Origin: Panagrolaimus kolymaensis
Lineage: Eukaryota > Nematoda > Chromadorea > Rhabditida > Panagrolaimidae
Length of the DNA stretch: 64,000 bases
Direction: 5' to 3'
Assembly: GCA_028622995.1 (NCBI GenBank)
Contig: JAJQJQ010000022.1
Span: 2,976,001 to 3,040,000, forward strand
Below the pieces are notes generated by a model. That model saw only the letters and a list, made by a program, of their open reading frames with translations. It was not told the origin of the DNA and searched no databases. Of this stretch, positions 17,680 through 30,144 are shown one piece after another. Within the stretch, counting starts at the first letter, position 1; each line of letters begins with the position of its first letter. The position numbers and the translations under genes are program-made.

Positions 17680-20371
17680 TCAGTGGATGATGGAAGAGTT
17701 TGTAGGCGGTCTAATTCTTTTCGACGCACAATCTGGTTCAAGTAATTTCCCAGCTGGAGCTTTTTCTATTACATTCATAGGAATAACCGTTGTTTGAGGT
17801 GCTAAAAAATATAAGTAAATATTAGATAAACATTCATTTAAAAACTTACGATTTACAATAACTTGAGGTGAGCATACTACTGGTCCTCCAATAATGTTAG
17901 TTGGTCCAATTTGTGGTCCTGTTGTATTGCCGACCTGATTATATCCATTATTAGCTAAAAATAAAAATAAATTTAAATTGGAAAAGATTAAACTAACATG
18001 GAGCAGGAGCAGCAGGTACATCACCAGCTCCACGACTGGGAGGAACACCTCCAACAGCAGGAGGAGGATTTGCTATAAAAAATATTGTAAAAATAAAAAT
18101 TGTAAAAATAAAAATACCTCCAACACGTTTGTTTTGATGATAATAATAACATCCTCCAATTATGACAATAAGAATAACAAAGAATATAATAGCTCCGAAA
18201 ATGGATCCATATGTAGCTGTAGTATATGAATATACCTTTGACGCAGTATCTACTCCTTCCATTGTATCCAAAGTTTTACAACATCCAGAAAGCGAAAACT
18301 GAAAATAACAAATTCATTTCAACAAAAAAAAGTATAAATAACTTACTAAAATTAATGTCTTAAGAAGGCCAGCAGCACCAGTATAAACATAAGCATTTCC
18401 AGGAACGGCATAACCAAATATACCATTAGCAGCGTCAGGACTCATCATCATTGAACCTCCACGTGCGCCGCCAGGACCAAGCATCATTTGTTGTTGATTG
18501 AAATTATTGTTGTTAACATCTCTGCCATCAAAACCACCAGCTGGACGATCCATAGCACGAACCTAAAATTTTTAAAACAATAAATTTAAAATCCGAAAGA
18601 AAACTTACAGACCCACCGGGACCTCCAAGCGGACCTCCACCATAAGCTGAACCAGGAGGTATTTCATTTGCTGCACCAGGACCATTATTCACATTTGTAA
18701 ATCCACCAGGACCAGCTTTACCCGGAGATAGAGAACCAATAGGAGTAGTACCTTTAACACTTGTTGCACCTTGATCTTGTGGGCCATTGCCAGCAGCTCC
18801 GCCAACAGCAATAGTAGGTTGAGGATTTTGTTGTTGATTTACCATATATCCATAATTGTCAGGTGGAAGATAACCAACGACCGTTTCTTTTCCAAGGAAA
18901 TAACCATGTCCACTATCTCTTCCATAAAAGCCAGCAAGGATGATGTCTTTGTTTTTGTAAGTTGCAACTTTGAGTTTTTCACGACGTTCCTTTTCTTTTT
19001 TGACTTCATCAGAGTTGAGCAACTGGATGGCAATTTTAAGCTTATGAGCATGGACCATTCCTTGTTCACGTTTTTTCCAAAAGTCAGCCATTGGTATCGT
19101 TGGATTATCAGCATAAGCGGAGTGGATCATGAATTTATCACGAAGTAGCGCATTTTCACAATGTTTGTTGTCTAAAAATGAACCACTTATGAATGAGTAA
19201 TATATATAATAAAACTTACAATCTTTTTCCATTTTTTCATATTGGTCTTGCTGTTCCAAAATTACAACTGCAATGATAGAATCACCAGGTTTAAGAATAC
19301 CAGCAGCAGGTTTAACAAGGTAATGACGAGGGTTGTTGACGAGAACTTTGTAATAGACGACTTTATCAGATGGATTCATTAATCGAATTGTTGAGCAAGC
19401 ATATTCGGAGAAAGGACCTTTGAAAACAACTTCATCATATGGAGTAATTCTTAAGATTCCTGTGAGACGTTGTTTAGCCCATGCGAGTTGTTGAAGAGCC
19501 AAAAGTTGTTCCAATCTTGCACGTTCTTCAGGTGTCAATTTTCCCTTCTTTAGAAGTCGATCACGTTCACGTTTTTCTGCTTCTTGATTCTTTCTTTCTC
19601 GTTCCATTTCAGCAGCAGCTTCAGCAGCAGCGCGATTCGTGAGATCCATCATCCTAGCTTCGAGGTTTTCTTTTGTTTGTTGTTGAGGTTGATGGAAAGC
19701 GACAGCGAACTTGTGATACATGATTTCACGTTTCGGATGATCTTTCTTCCAAAATTCATCAGCTTTCGGTAGTTCTTTATCTGGACCAGGTTCAACATCC
19801 ATTGTACTATTGTTATCCCCAGGAGCATCTTTGACTGTCATGGCCTAAAATGTTAAAAATTATAATAAAAAGTTAACATTTAAACCAAAGGAAACTAACC
19901 TGAATCATAAACTTATGTTTTTCTTCTTCAATTTTCTTTTCATTTTCCATTGGTTCGACCATGACTTGCTAAAAACGATACAAATTAATTTTAAAAAGGC
20001 ATGAATAAAAAAATCGTTCTTACCAATTCAACTGTATCACCAGGTTTAACATAGCCAACATTTGGTTGACAACAATAATGCTTCGGTGAAGTAACCATCA
20101 TCTTGAAAGCAATAGTTTTTTCTGTTGGATTTGAGATGGAAAGAGGTGAAGTGACAACATCGGTGAATGGACCTAAAAAACCAGAAGATTATAAATGTGT
20201 ACCAAAAAAGCGTTTAATAAAGCTCATTAAACAAAAAAAAAACTCACCTTTGAATATCAATTCTTTCATTGGATAAACCATCAGCGCCATTGGGGCGGCT
20301 TCATGTTTCTTCTTCCCTTCTTTGCCTTCTTTTCCTTCAGGAGGTTGTTTTGCTGCACTCATTTGCGACAT
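17680..20371 (-). CDS. Double MSP-domain protein with transmembrane segment and Pro-rich tail
   Basis: Ten exons on the minus strand: 20371-20248, 20172-20024, 19968-19900, 19844-19220, 19171-18609, 18562-18347, 18298-18118, 18072-17998, 17954-17850 and 17801-17680. All phases join, giving 742 residues. Two MSP-like Ig folds are seen: about residues 28-160 (MVYPMKELIFKGPFTDVV..., NVGYVKPGDTVEL) and about 215-350 (ITPYDEVVFKGPFSEYACST, GILKPGDSIIAVVILEQQ), separated by a charged helical linker. A Gly/Pro/Asn-rich region follows, then a transmembrane helix (GAIIFFVILIVIIGG, CYYYHQNKR) and a Pro-rich tail. MSP domains bind FFAT-like motifs in VAP proteins or polymerise in sperm. A membrane anchor after the MSP domains echoes VAP, but the long tail does not. 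The C-terminus is uncertain: an overlapping frame reaches 17562 and carries GPPSY. Confidence 0.8.
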
Positions 20372-20725
20372 TGTTGTTGTTTTCCAAGTTGAGTTGATTG
20401 ATTCTGATAAAGCGAGAAATATTCAAACAACCGACTGCCACTTGATCAAAAGCGGATGAATGAGTGAATTTCCAAAATAAGTTCTTTTATAAACGAAAAA
20501 TCAAGCATGATGAAGTTGAAAATCGAAAAAATTTGCATTATCCATCGGGAAGCATAATTCAACGACAGCAGACTGTGTGATTTGCATGAACCGCGTAAAA
20601 GAATTTTCGCTTCTTGACATTATTTTTTCGCAGAAAGCTTTTCCATCTCATTCTTGTGAAAGTTGCTTTTGTTGAACGGTTCAATCATTTGCTGCTACGC
20701 GTTTATTTTCGCGCCATTTCAATCA
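20372..20725. promoter_or_regulatory. Divergent intergenic region between MSP and AN1 genes
   Basis: About 354 bp separate two divergently transcribed start codons, so both promoters probably lie here. It contains no open frame of note. I see no motif that I can name. Confidence 0.4.
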
Positions 20726-22070
20726 ATGCAGAATCAATCAAACAATGAAACATCGCAATCTGGAGACTTTCCTCGTGTTATTATGGTTAGAATTCGATCA
20801 GTGATGGAAAAAAATGATATTGCCATGATTCAAATAAGAACTGATTCAACTGTTCGAGAACTTCGTATGGCTTGCCACTTTTGTATGGGACCCAAAGCTG
20901 AATCACAATCTTTGCTTTTTGATGGAAAAGAATTAAAGTATGTTTCTCTTTTACTTTGATCGATACTTAAAGTGTTCATTTTTAGGGATGATGATAAAAT
21001 TTTAGCTTATTATGGACTTACTGGTGATTGTGTGGTAAATATGGCTCCAAGAATGTCAAGCGGAACATCAGCACTTAGACAACCAAATTCTGAAGTTATT
21101 TTTATTGTTCCTAATATTATTCCTTCGTCGGTTCAAACTATGTCTGATCTACGTGAAACCATTCGAGGTATGCATACTTCGCTACCTTCCAAGTAAGTTT
21201 TTATCATTAAAAAGCTTTCATATCTTTATTCATCACTTCATTTTTAGACTCGCAAAAACAGTCAATCCTCCTGATCGAAAAGCTCATATGTGGACACCAG
21301 AAAAGCAAATGGAACATGAAGTAACACGCAATCGAATGAAAGAATTAATGCAACGTCGAAAAAAGTCTCGAAAATCACCAACAAAATCAACTGAATTCAA
21401 TGAAGCTCAACATTCAAGTGCTCCGGAAGAAACCAAAGGTGCTCATTCACCAATAAGTAATACTCTTAGTATTCGAGATACTGGCTCAATTTGTGGTTCC
21501 GTTGGTCGTTCACCTATGGGTTCTGAGCCTGGAACACCGCCTGAATTGAAAAGTTTGAAAAAATCTCCAGCATCCATTTCATCCTCGACTAATGTTGAGC
21601 CTAAAGATCCAGCATTGATTCCTATCACTGAAAAAGAATTAAAGGTATCCAACTATATTATTTTTTTGGTTTTAACATTATTCTTTTAGCTTTATTTCAC
21701 AGCTCCAGAAACTCATCGCCAAGCTGAAATGGCTCGTCGAGATCTCTACAAACCTCCTCAAAATCGTGAAGAACTTCAAAAAATCAAACAAGAGCTTTTG
21801 GAACTTCGAAAATCAACTTGTGGTGTTTGTAAGCGTCATCTGCCTCTCATTCATCAATCCTTAAAATGTCGATGTGGTCAAGTTTTTTGTCCTAAACACC
21901 GTAATGCTGAACAACACAAATGCAACGTAAGTTTTTATTTTTTGTATTCCAACAGTCATTTTTGCTCTTTATTTCAGGTTGATTACAAGCTGGCTGGTCG
22001 TAAGAAACTTGAAAAGGAAGTGCCTAAACTGGAATTGGGTGGAGCAAGAAAAGCTAAATTAGATGATTAA
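20726..22070 (+). CDS. Ubiquitin-like and AN1 zinc-finger protein (ZFAND4-like)
   Basis: Exons 20726-20937, 20986-21192, 21248-21644, 21690-21926 and 21978-22070 give 381 residues. An N-terminal ubiquitin-like fold (about residues 14-90) contains LLFDGKELKDDDKILAYYGL, the typical hydrophobic-patch region. The middle is Ser/Pro-rich and probably disordered. The C-terminus holds an AN1-type zinc finger (CGVCKRHLPL, KCRCGQVFCPKHRN, EQHKC), with the Cys/His spacing of the family, and a basic end. This domain order is that of ZFAND4/ANUBL1. AN1 proteins act in ubiquitin-proteasome and stress pathways; the specific role here is not known. The ATG at 20726 is the first in frame. AATAAA at 22131 lies 61 nt past the stop. 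Confidence 0.85.
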
Positions 22071-22130
22071 CATTCGTTTGTCTTTTGTAATTATTGTATC
22101 GTGAAAAATATGTTGAATTTTGTTTGATGA

Positions 22131-22136
22131 AATAAA
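22131..22136 (+). terminator. Polyadenylation signal AATAAA
   Basis: Canonical hexamer 61 nt downstream of the AN1-protein stop codon, giving a short nematode-like 3' UTR. Confidence 0.6.
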
Positions 22137-22840
22137 ATCTTGAAGTATCGACTATAAAATTTGTGAATATAACCAAAAGAAAATATTTTTTGTTTGTTAA
22201 AATATAAATGTTATTAGTACAGTATATCTGTTTGGATTTCAAAGCGGTAGAGACCCTTATCATTGTAATATTTGTATCACAAGATTGCGTTAAAGGTTAA
22301 AAGACCAAATATTTCATGTTCACTCCGTTTATTTTTTTTTCTAATTACATATTCTAATTTTATTATAATTTTAAAGCATTTGAAAAATTTTGAGAATTAA
22401 TCATGGGAATGTAAAAATTTGGGTAAAAAGAGATTTCCATAAAAAAGAGTTACCTAAAAATGCAAAAATATTGGCTTTTTTGAATGATTTTTTACAAAAA
22501 ATAAAGTTCACTGTCGAAAATTCTTTGAAACTTCTCGAATTTGTCTCAACGCTCTCTAAATGAGACATCTTTTATAAAAATTTTATGATGCCCTAAACTT
22601 GATTTTGAAGGTATTTTTCACAAATCTCGTTTTACCGAAATGATGAAGAAACTTCTCGAATGGCTCTCAACACTCGTTTTTCATATTATTTCATTTGTTC
22701 AACTTTTTTATTTTCAACGTAGACCCAGCATTTTTTCAATTGCTTATTATCATTCTTCTATCAACGTAATCTTTATGGTTTAATACGCTTATGTATATTA
22801 ATCGGTTTCATTTTAGGATCAATTCTTGCCTCTTTCAATC
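22137..22840. other. Intergenic, no gene seen
   Basis: AT-rich spacer between two plus-strand genes. A TTTTAG acceptor-like site at 22811-22816 lies 24 nt before the next ATG with no visible donor nearby, so it could be a spliced-leader trans-splice site. Confidence 0.4.
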
Positions 22841-23969
22841 ATGCCGTGTTCTGATCCAAGAAATTCTTCATGTTCCGAAAATGAAATGAACTTTGTTGTT
22901 TATGACCAAATGGATTCAGAATCATCATCTGAAAGAAAATTGAAAGAAACTTCTGCAAATGAAGAAGTACCACATCCAATGTAAGTTTATTGCTCATTTG
23001 TTTTACCTTTAACTTGAATTTTTTTTAGAAAATTTAGTTTTGAACAAATGTTATACATCCAAAAGCTAAAAGACTTTCAAGAGGCCAAACATCGCTATGA
23101 AGTTTTACAACGCAATTTTGATGATAATTATGATAAAAATATTAATCTTAAAGCCAATCTCAAAGGAAATCTATCTGAACTCTGTGCAAAAAAGGCAACA
23201 TTCCTTCGTACTCTTAAAGAGCTTAAAGACAAAGAAAAACATGAACTACTTGAATTGGAGAAGCTTGAAAGCAAAATAATAACTTCAGCAGCTGATCAAA
23301 AAACTATGCAAGTGATGGAAAATCGTGTCGCTGAAAAGGGAGCTGAGATTACAAGTTTAGCCGAAAAACTAGCGATGTTAAAGAAAGAACTTCAAACGGT
23401 TAAAGAAACTGGAGCACAAAAAATGGAAATCCAAAATAATCAAAAAGAAGCTTTCAAAGCAACATTGAAGGAGTTGAATTCTACTGTTGATGATCTCAAT
23501 ACAAAATTACACCAGAAAGAAGTAACGCTTGTATCTGTAAGTTTGTTTTCTCTTTACCATTATGCTCAAAATATACATTTGTTCCTTTTAGCAACGTAAA
23601 TCTGTTGTAGCTGTTATGAAAGCTGAAAAAGAACGTTTACAAGAACTTGATTTAACATTCCTTCAAACTCGACATGATAATGTTACCAAGAAATTCCAAA
23701 GCTTTATTTACTATTGTAAGAAAGAAGTTGCAAGTTTATATCGACTTTCATGCGAATGCAAACTTAGTGAACAAAGAAATATATATCAAAGCTATATGGA
23801 AATTACAACTAGAAAAATTCAAGAAGCAGAAGCGTCTCTTGCAAATGTTCAAAAAGTTTACAAGGATTATATCAAAGCTGTTCGTGGTGGAGCTATGCTT
23901 TTCACATTACCACCTATCGATGATCCAGATCTTCCGCAACATCGTAGTCAAACAGCATCCATTTATTAG
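22841..23969 (+). CDS. Coiled-coil protein, unrecognised
   Basis: Exons 22841-22980, 23029-23536 and 23592-23969 give 341 residues. After an acidic/Ser-rich N-terminus of about 47 residues, nearly the whole protein is heptad-like, Lys/Glu/Leu-rich coiled coil (for example LKDKEKHELLELEKLESKI and EITSLAEKLAMLKKELQTVK). A Cys-containing segment SLYRLSCECKLSEQRN precedes the C-terminus, which ends in a Pro/Asp-rich tail (FTLPPIDDPDLPQHRSQ). Candidate roles for this architecture include kinetochore, centrosome or cytoskeletal scaffolds, but nothing seen picks one. AATAAA at 24015 lies 46 nt after the stop. Confidence 0.8.
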
Positions 23970-24014
23970 TTTGTTATAGTTTTGTTTTTGAGTCTTATTG
24001 TTTCATGTTGTTAT

Positions 24015-24020
24015 AATAAA
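24015..24020 (+). terminator. Polyadenylation signal AATAAA
   Basis: Hexamer 46 nt after the coiled-coil gene stop codon. Confidence 0.6.
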
Positions 24021-25156
24021 GTTTTGTTTTTTTATTTTATTTCATTATTTTTGTCTAAAATTTATTGACGCTTTGTTTGTGCTTCAATTCATTATTCCTT
24101 TCTAAAGGAATTTACTACAACACACTAAAGATTTTCTTCCATTTTAAAATGTTGAAACTTTTCCTTTTCATAAAATTTGGTCTAAAACAAAATTTTTTGG
24201 TAGTTTCAAGTTTGCGTGTTGTATGCATGATTCATTGATGAATAAACAACAACCCATGAAGTATCGAGTATGTTGTTTGCTTCGAACGATGATATTCTCA
24301 CTTTTATAACAAAACTACGTTGTAACACATTGAAATAATATTGAAAAAAGCGATAATCAAGATGTCATATTTTGGATAAATGTCTCTAATGCGGAAGTGG
24401 TATTACATATTTAGCGATTTAAAAAGTACCCAAAATAAGTTTTTATTCATTTTTTCTATTGTTCAAGATTATAACCATTAACTAACCGCTTCGCAATTTG
24501 TCTTTGAAAAATGTCTCTATTGATATTTTCTTTATTCTTCTTACCCTACACCGTTTTTTCAAGTTCTCTTCCTTTTAAAATTATGCACGCGATCTTTTGT
24601 CCTTTCTTTGCATATTCGAAAAATGATTCCATCTTTTATTTGTCTCGATTACCAAAGAATAACCCGTAATTAAAAAAGACATAACTTGATCGTTTATAAA
24701 TGGGTTGATTGACTTTTACTTAAGTCTCTAATATGTGAAAGATCAAACAAGAATGAGAGAGAAATAAAGGCAACAATACTCTCCTTTCTCACAGGCAAAA
24801 AAGAGACAACTGATTCCCAAACCGCTCCTTTATTTGGTGAATTTTTTTTCTCGGGATTCCCCTGTCTTTTTTTCTCGTTTTCTTCTGGCTATGATCGATC
24901 TCCATTCCATTTAGATTTATTTTTATGTGAAAAGAATTATCCTTTACAGAACAAAAAAGTTTTTATTTTCATTCGATCAATCTAATTTGCAAGTTTAATT
25001 ATTTTCAACGTCCACCACAATAATAATCCTTCTCATCCACGAGTGTATGTTTCATAATCATTGCATCATTTTTTTTTTGTTAACTCCAACAGCCTAAGCT
25101 TTGATTTTTTATTTTTATTGATTTGATATATTTTTTCGTTTTCAAATGCTTTAAAA
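24021..25156. other. Intergenic, no gene seen
   Basis: AT-rich sequence upstream of the bestrophin gene; it probably contains that gene's promoter. No open frame or repeat stands out. Confidence 0.5.
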
Positions 25157-28100
25157 ATGACCGTAACATATTCCCTTGATGTATCATCTTCAACATTTTG
25201 TGGCATTCATAAATTATTGTTTCGTTGGAAGGGTTCAATTTGGAAATCCATTTGGCCTGAACTTCTGCTATGGTTATGTTGCTATGCTGCTTTGAGCATT
25301 CTATATCGTTTTGGGTTATCCAAAGATCAGCAAACTGGGTTTGAGGATCTTTGTGTATTTTTTTATACTTATGGAGATTAGTAAGTTTTTCGTTAAGACT
25401 TTCCAGGCTTTATCTTTAATTATTACAGTATACCATTAACGTTTTTATTGGGCTTTTATGTTAATGCGGTATTTGGTAGATGGTGTGAAATATTCAATAA
25501 TTTAGGTTGGATTGATTCACCAGCTTTATTGGTCACCACATATGTAAAAGGCGACGATGAAACAGCGCGAAAAATCAGGCGCAACATCATTCGCTATATG
25601 GTACATATTTTTATTACTTATTGCTATTTTGAATAATTTAAATTTAAATTTCTTTAAGGTTCTCACTCAAGCAATGGTATTTAGAGATGTTTCAATGAGC
25701 GTAAAGAGAAGATTTCCAACTATGGATCATTTGGTCACCGCGGGTAAAAAAATAAAATTTTCCATAAAACTTTGTTAATGATAAATTAAAGGTTTGATGA
25801 CTGAAAATGAATTAAAAGAATATGATTCCATTATTTCTCCTCAACTTAAATATTGGGTACCAATGAATTGGGTATTTTGTTTAATTCGAAAAGCCCGTGA
25901 ATTAAATCTTATTGAAAGCGATATAATTTACACCGATTTGCTTGAAAAATTACGTCAATATCGTGTAAATGTTTTGACTTTAACATTATTTGATTGGGTT
26001 CCTGTTCCACTTGTAATTCCTATAAAATAATTGTCTACTAAAAGGCTAAAGTAAAATTTTGTAGGTTTATACCCAAGTTGTTAATTTAGCTGTCCGTTCA
26101 TATTTTATCGTTGCATTAATGGGTCGACAATATCTTCTAAGCGACCGAGATATTCCAAATGCTAAAACAGTAGTTTTAAAAAAATTTAATTTAAAGATTT
26201 ATTTGTGGAGTTTAGGTTGATTTATATATTCCTATCATGAGCATCCTCCAATTTTTATTTTATATTGGTTGGATGAAAGTGGCAGAAGTTATGCTTAATC
26301 CTTTGGGCGATGATGATGACGACTTTGAATGCAATTGGGTGCTTGACAGAAATCTCCAGGTTCATCCAAAAATTCTTACTATTTACATATTTCATTCATT
26401 TAAATCTAGGTTGGACTCTCCATTGTCGATTATGCGCATAGTAGAGTTCCAGAATTAGAAAAGGATATGTTTTGGAATGATGTATTACCTGAACCTTTGT
26501 ACACTGCCCAATCAGCTTCTCGACCTCATAATCCCATGATTGGTAGTTGTAATGATCTGTGAGTTTTTATTTGTCCTTTTTTTTAACTTTCACTAAGTTC
26601 AAACTTTTTTGTTGCAATTTTTTGATTTTAAGTTTTTTTTTCTATTTATTTTTGATAATTTAAAACTTTCAAAAAACATTAATATCAATAGCTTTTGGTT
26701 TCCTTTTCGTTTAATCTTTTTTAAGTTATTCAGTACTTTCATACCACTGCATATGATTATTTGATTTATCTGTTGTTTTCGGAGGTAGTGAAATGAAGTT
26801 GTGGTTTTCATGATCAGAAATCACAAAAGAAAACTTTACCTTTTTGCTAATAAACCCTCAATCTGAGCCATTCCTGTAATTCTGTTACTTTTATGTTACT
26901 TTTCATAGTTTTTTCTTTAAACAAACTTTTGGTTTTTTAAATTATTGATAGTAATCATCATCATTTTTTAAAATCCATTTATAGTCAATTAAAAAAAGAT
27001 CCTATTTGTGTCCAAAAATTACAACAACTGCGCTTTCCATGGCATAGCGAACAAAATTTAATAGGATTCAGAGATAGGCATAAGTCAGTAACATCTTTTC
27101 TTGGCATTTCTCCCATTTAAATAATATTTTAGTTCAACTGATGAAGCAATGATATTACAACCTAGAAGGCGAAGATTCATGTCTGTGACAACGGTGGATT
27201 CAAATAAATTAATTGATCCTTCATCAAATGAAATACCCGTTCCCCATCATAATCCGTTGATGCGTTCAAACAGTATTGATCCAAGTTGTGGAGGAACAAC
27301 AAGAGAAAATCAAAATATTTTATTGGATTCATTTCGACGAAAATTATCTCGACAAAATCGAATGGGTCCAAAATTGAGCCTTCCAATTCATCCAACAACC
27401 CTTCATCACACTTTAAAAAATTCAGGTGATTTTTCTGATTCTTACATGTCTGATTGGTATGAACGCAATGGAATTTCACCCAATCCTCAACCAAAATTAG
27501 AACCAATGAAAAACACCGAAGTTGGTTCACGATGGAATTCAACTTTATCAAGGTACTTTTTCCTTTTATTTGCCTAATTAAATCATTAAAATTTTAAGAA
27601 ACAGTAGTGTATGTTCAAGTAATTTTATTGATGGAATTCATACTCCCTTCGCTCAATCGTTACCAGCTCATCTTCTTTCTCATCATCATCGAAATGCTGC
27701 TGATCCCTCCACTTTGGATCCTCATGCCCTCAATAATGTGTTAGATCATATAGCTGCAGATAATGAAGAGGTAATAATTAAATTAAAAAAATTCTTTAAT
27801 TTTTATGATAAAAATTTTAAGCATACTTCGCATAATTATGCTAATAACGGAGAGGCTCAAAAATCACAAATTCCGCCTAACGCTTCATGGACGGTAAATG
27901 AAATGTTGCCAGTCATTCAGGAGGAGGATCATATTTCACGCAAAATGACTGGATATTCAATTAATAGTTCTTCCAATTCCAACAGCGATAATGATAATCA
28001 TAAAGCGAGTCAAACAACTTTGTCTACGGCGGCGACTTCTCAGGAAGGTTTAGAAAAAATGGGTAAATTTTATAGAAAACTCAAAATTAATTATTATTAA

Positions 28101-28393
28101 ACCTAAAAGCAATTTTAGAAACACCTGATTCGCTTCTAAAACTTAAAACCGTTTTAAAAGCAGCTGACGAAACTATTTCACATTCTTCAGATGATGTGGA
28201 GCCAAATTCAAAACCGCCATTTGAACATCAACTTTCAAGCCAAACCACGGCTCCCGCAGAGCTAGAAGCAATGACTGTTGATCGACCTGAAGCTTTAGCC
28301 GCTGCAACATTAACAAAATCAAAAACATTTGGAGGTCGAGAACGACCAGAATTTAGACTAACTAGCGAAAGCGATGACAATAATACCCCGTGA
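25157..28393 (+). CDS. Bestrophin-family anion channel
   Basis: Twelve exons: 25157-25380, 25429-25600, 25659-25743, 25792-26012, 26065-26169, 26216-26359, 26410-26558, 26985-27083, 27133-27552, 27599-27770, 27822-28062 and 28119-28393. The product has 768 residues. Bestrophins form pentameric Ca2+-activated Cl- channels in the plasma membrane. Seen are the N-terminal helix region (TYSLDVSSSTF), the conserved LLGFYVNAVFGRW stretch, the family signature RFP (about residues 150-152), and the Ca2+-clasp acidic run GDDDDDFECNWVLDRN at about residues 300-315, matching the clasp position in human BEST1. The channel core ends near residue 370. The remaining ~400 residues are Ser/Asn/His-rich and low-complexity, a variable cytosolic tail. 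Nematodes carry many bestrophin paralogs, so I give no symbol. Confidence 0.93.
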
Positions 28394-28573
28394 TGAATCT
28401 CAACAAAAAATAATTATATCCATTTATAATTCGGGTTTTAATTTAACAGATATTAATTATAAATTTTCAAATACAACGTAATAAAAAAACAATAAGATGA
28501 AAGATAAAAAATAAATAATTTATTACAATACTATCAAAATCAACAAAAATTTAAACAAAAAATTAACAAGAGT

Positions 28574-30138
28574 CTAATTTTTAGGTGGCTCGCTTTTATA
28601 CTCCATTGCAATTCCTTTGAGACCTTCATTTAGGCTTAGATCTTCTTCAACGTAAGTATTATCAAGACCCTTCCACGAGCGGTTGGTAAAATAATTTCCA
28701 GCAGAATATTCAAGAAGTTGTTTTCCACTTGAATTTTCGCCTTCTTCAGCATGATCATCCAAATTTGTTGCACGTATCCTTCCAGAAATTAATGAAATAT
28801 CAACGGCATCCTTATCAAGTTTACCAATATCATCTGAAAAAAAAAGTGGACCATAAAATAGAGCAGGAAAAAAAGATAAAATAAAACCTCTAACAAAATC
28901 AGTAAATTGAGCAGACCATCCATCACCTGCAAACCATTCTTTACTTGGATTTAGTGCAATTTCAGCTTCAAATAAGCTAACAATTGGTTTAAAAAAGTCG
29001 CTAGCATCAAGAATGATTCCAAATGGGCATGAAAGAAGGATGAACGCATCAATATCCGTTGCAAAATTTGAGAGTTTTGGTTCATTCACCTAAAATTATT
29101 GTAATCAACTTTAAATGAGTTGAAAATCAGAATATACTTTTCCAATAGAAAGAACATATAACTTCTTATTAGATTCTTTACAAAGTGTTCGAATTCTTGC
29201 AATAGCTTCCTTAACACCTTCAACACCAAGTGTTCCAACGACCAACCCAACAACATTTGCATCACGGAGTTTTTCAATAAGGAATAAACGTTTACGAAGA
29301 GAACGAGTTGATTTTGGTTCTTCAGAACTAATAGTTTTAGTTGAAGGAGAATAAGCAATGACGTGATTAAATCGAATATGTGTTAAAAGCCAAACAGGAA
29401 GAAGCGCACTTTCCGGATTTCCAATAAAGAGCAAAGATGCGGAAACTTCTGAATTCCAAGATGATGGAAGTTCGCGGCCTAAGCTTGCATTTGTGGAATC
29501 TGATTTAACAAGATGGCATGCAGAAAATGAAACATTTGGAGGTAAAATATCATGAATAGCGTCTACTAATTCTCCTACAAAATTTAATATATATATATGT
29601 TTATAACAAAAACCAACAAACTTGATATTGAACCATAACCAGGTTCATACAATAACACTAAAGCTTGTTCTTTTTCTTTTATTGTTTCTTTCATTTGAGC
29701 TTTCAAATCATTATAATCAATTTTTAATTTACCAAATACATATAAAACAGGAATAACCGTTGTTGGAGTACTCATACAAGCTTCTCCAAAATGTACCAAT
29801 GAATCACAATTTGCATGTTCAGCTGCAACAGCATCAACACAACAGCTTCGATAACTTGTATCAGCAAGAATATAAATTTTTGAACCAGATTCTTTTTCAA
29901 TTCTTCGAGCTAAAGGAAATGAAGAACCAAGAAAGTTATCAGGTAATTGAAGCGCAACTCTTTTGAATGAATTTTCTATAATCCAAGTTACTACTCGATT
30001 AATTTCAAAAAAATCTTCAAAGTCAGAAGACGATATATCAACATCAACTTCATTTTTAATCACATTTGTTTCTTCTTCTTGATCAACATGATCAGCAGTA
30101 TAAAATGCACCGGATGATAGCGGTTCATTATCTGCCAT
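28574..30138 (-). CDS. dph-2: Diphthamide biosynthesis protein 2 (DPH2)
   Basis: Exons on the minus strand at about 30138-29622, 29574-29138, 29089-28888 and 28833-28574 give about 471 residues (human DPH2 is 489). DPH2 partners DPH1 in the radical-SAM-like complex that adds the 3-amino-3-carboxypropyl group to the eEF2 histidine, the first step of diphthamide synthesis, in the cytosol. Family motifs are RVALQLPDNFLGSSFPLARR, then DTSYRSCCVDAVAAEHANCD and SLVHFGEACMS, and late in the protein SCPFGIILDASDFFKPIVSL. The intron at 28887-28834 was placed because the readable intervening sequence ends in a long T-run plus CAG and breaks the family alignment. Cys residues that could bind the Fe-S cluster are in the CCVDAV region and SCPFG, but I cannot assign ligands with certainty. 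Confidence 0.9.
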
Positions 30139-30144
30139 TTCAAT

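Noticed and set aside
18347..18562. A separate gene starting at the internal ATG of the sixth MSP-gene exon
   Set aside because: It would have no signal peptide ahead of the TM segment, and the upstream exon joins it exactly in phase; kept as an alternative in the findings rather than called.
21443..21652. Minus-strand open frame inside the AN1-protein gene
   Set aside because: Shadow of a Ser/Pro-rich coding exon on the plus strand.
27177..27551. 124-codon minus-strand frame in the bestrophin tail
   Set aside because: Antisense shadow of the exon 27133-27552; it has no family resemblance and no splice sites.
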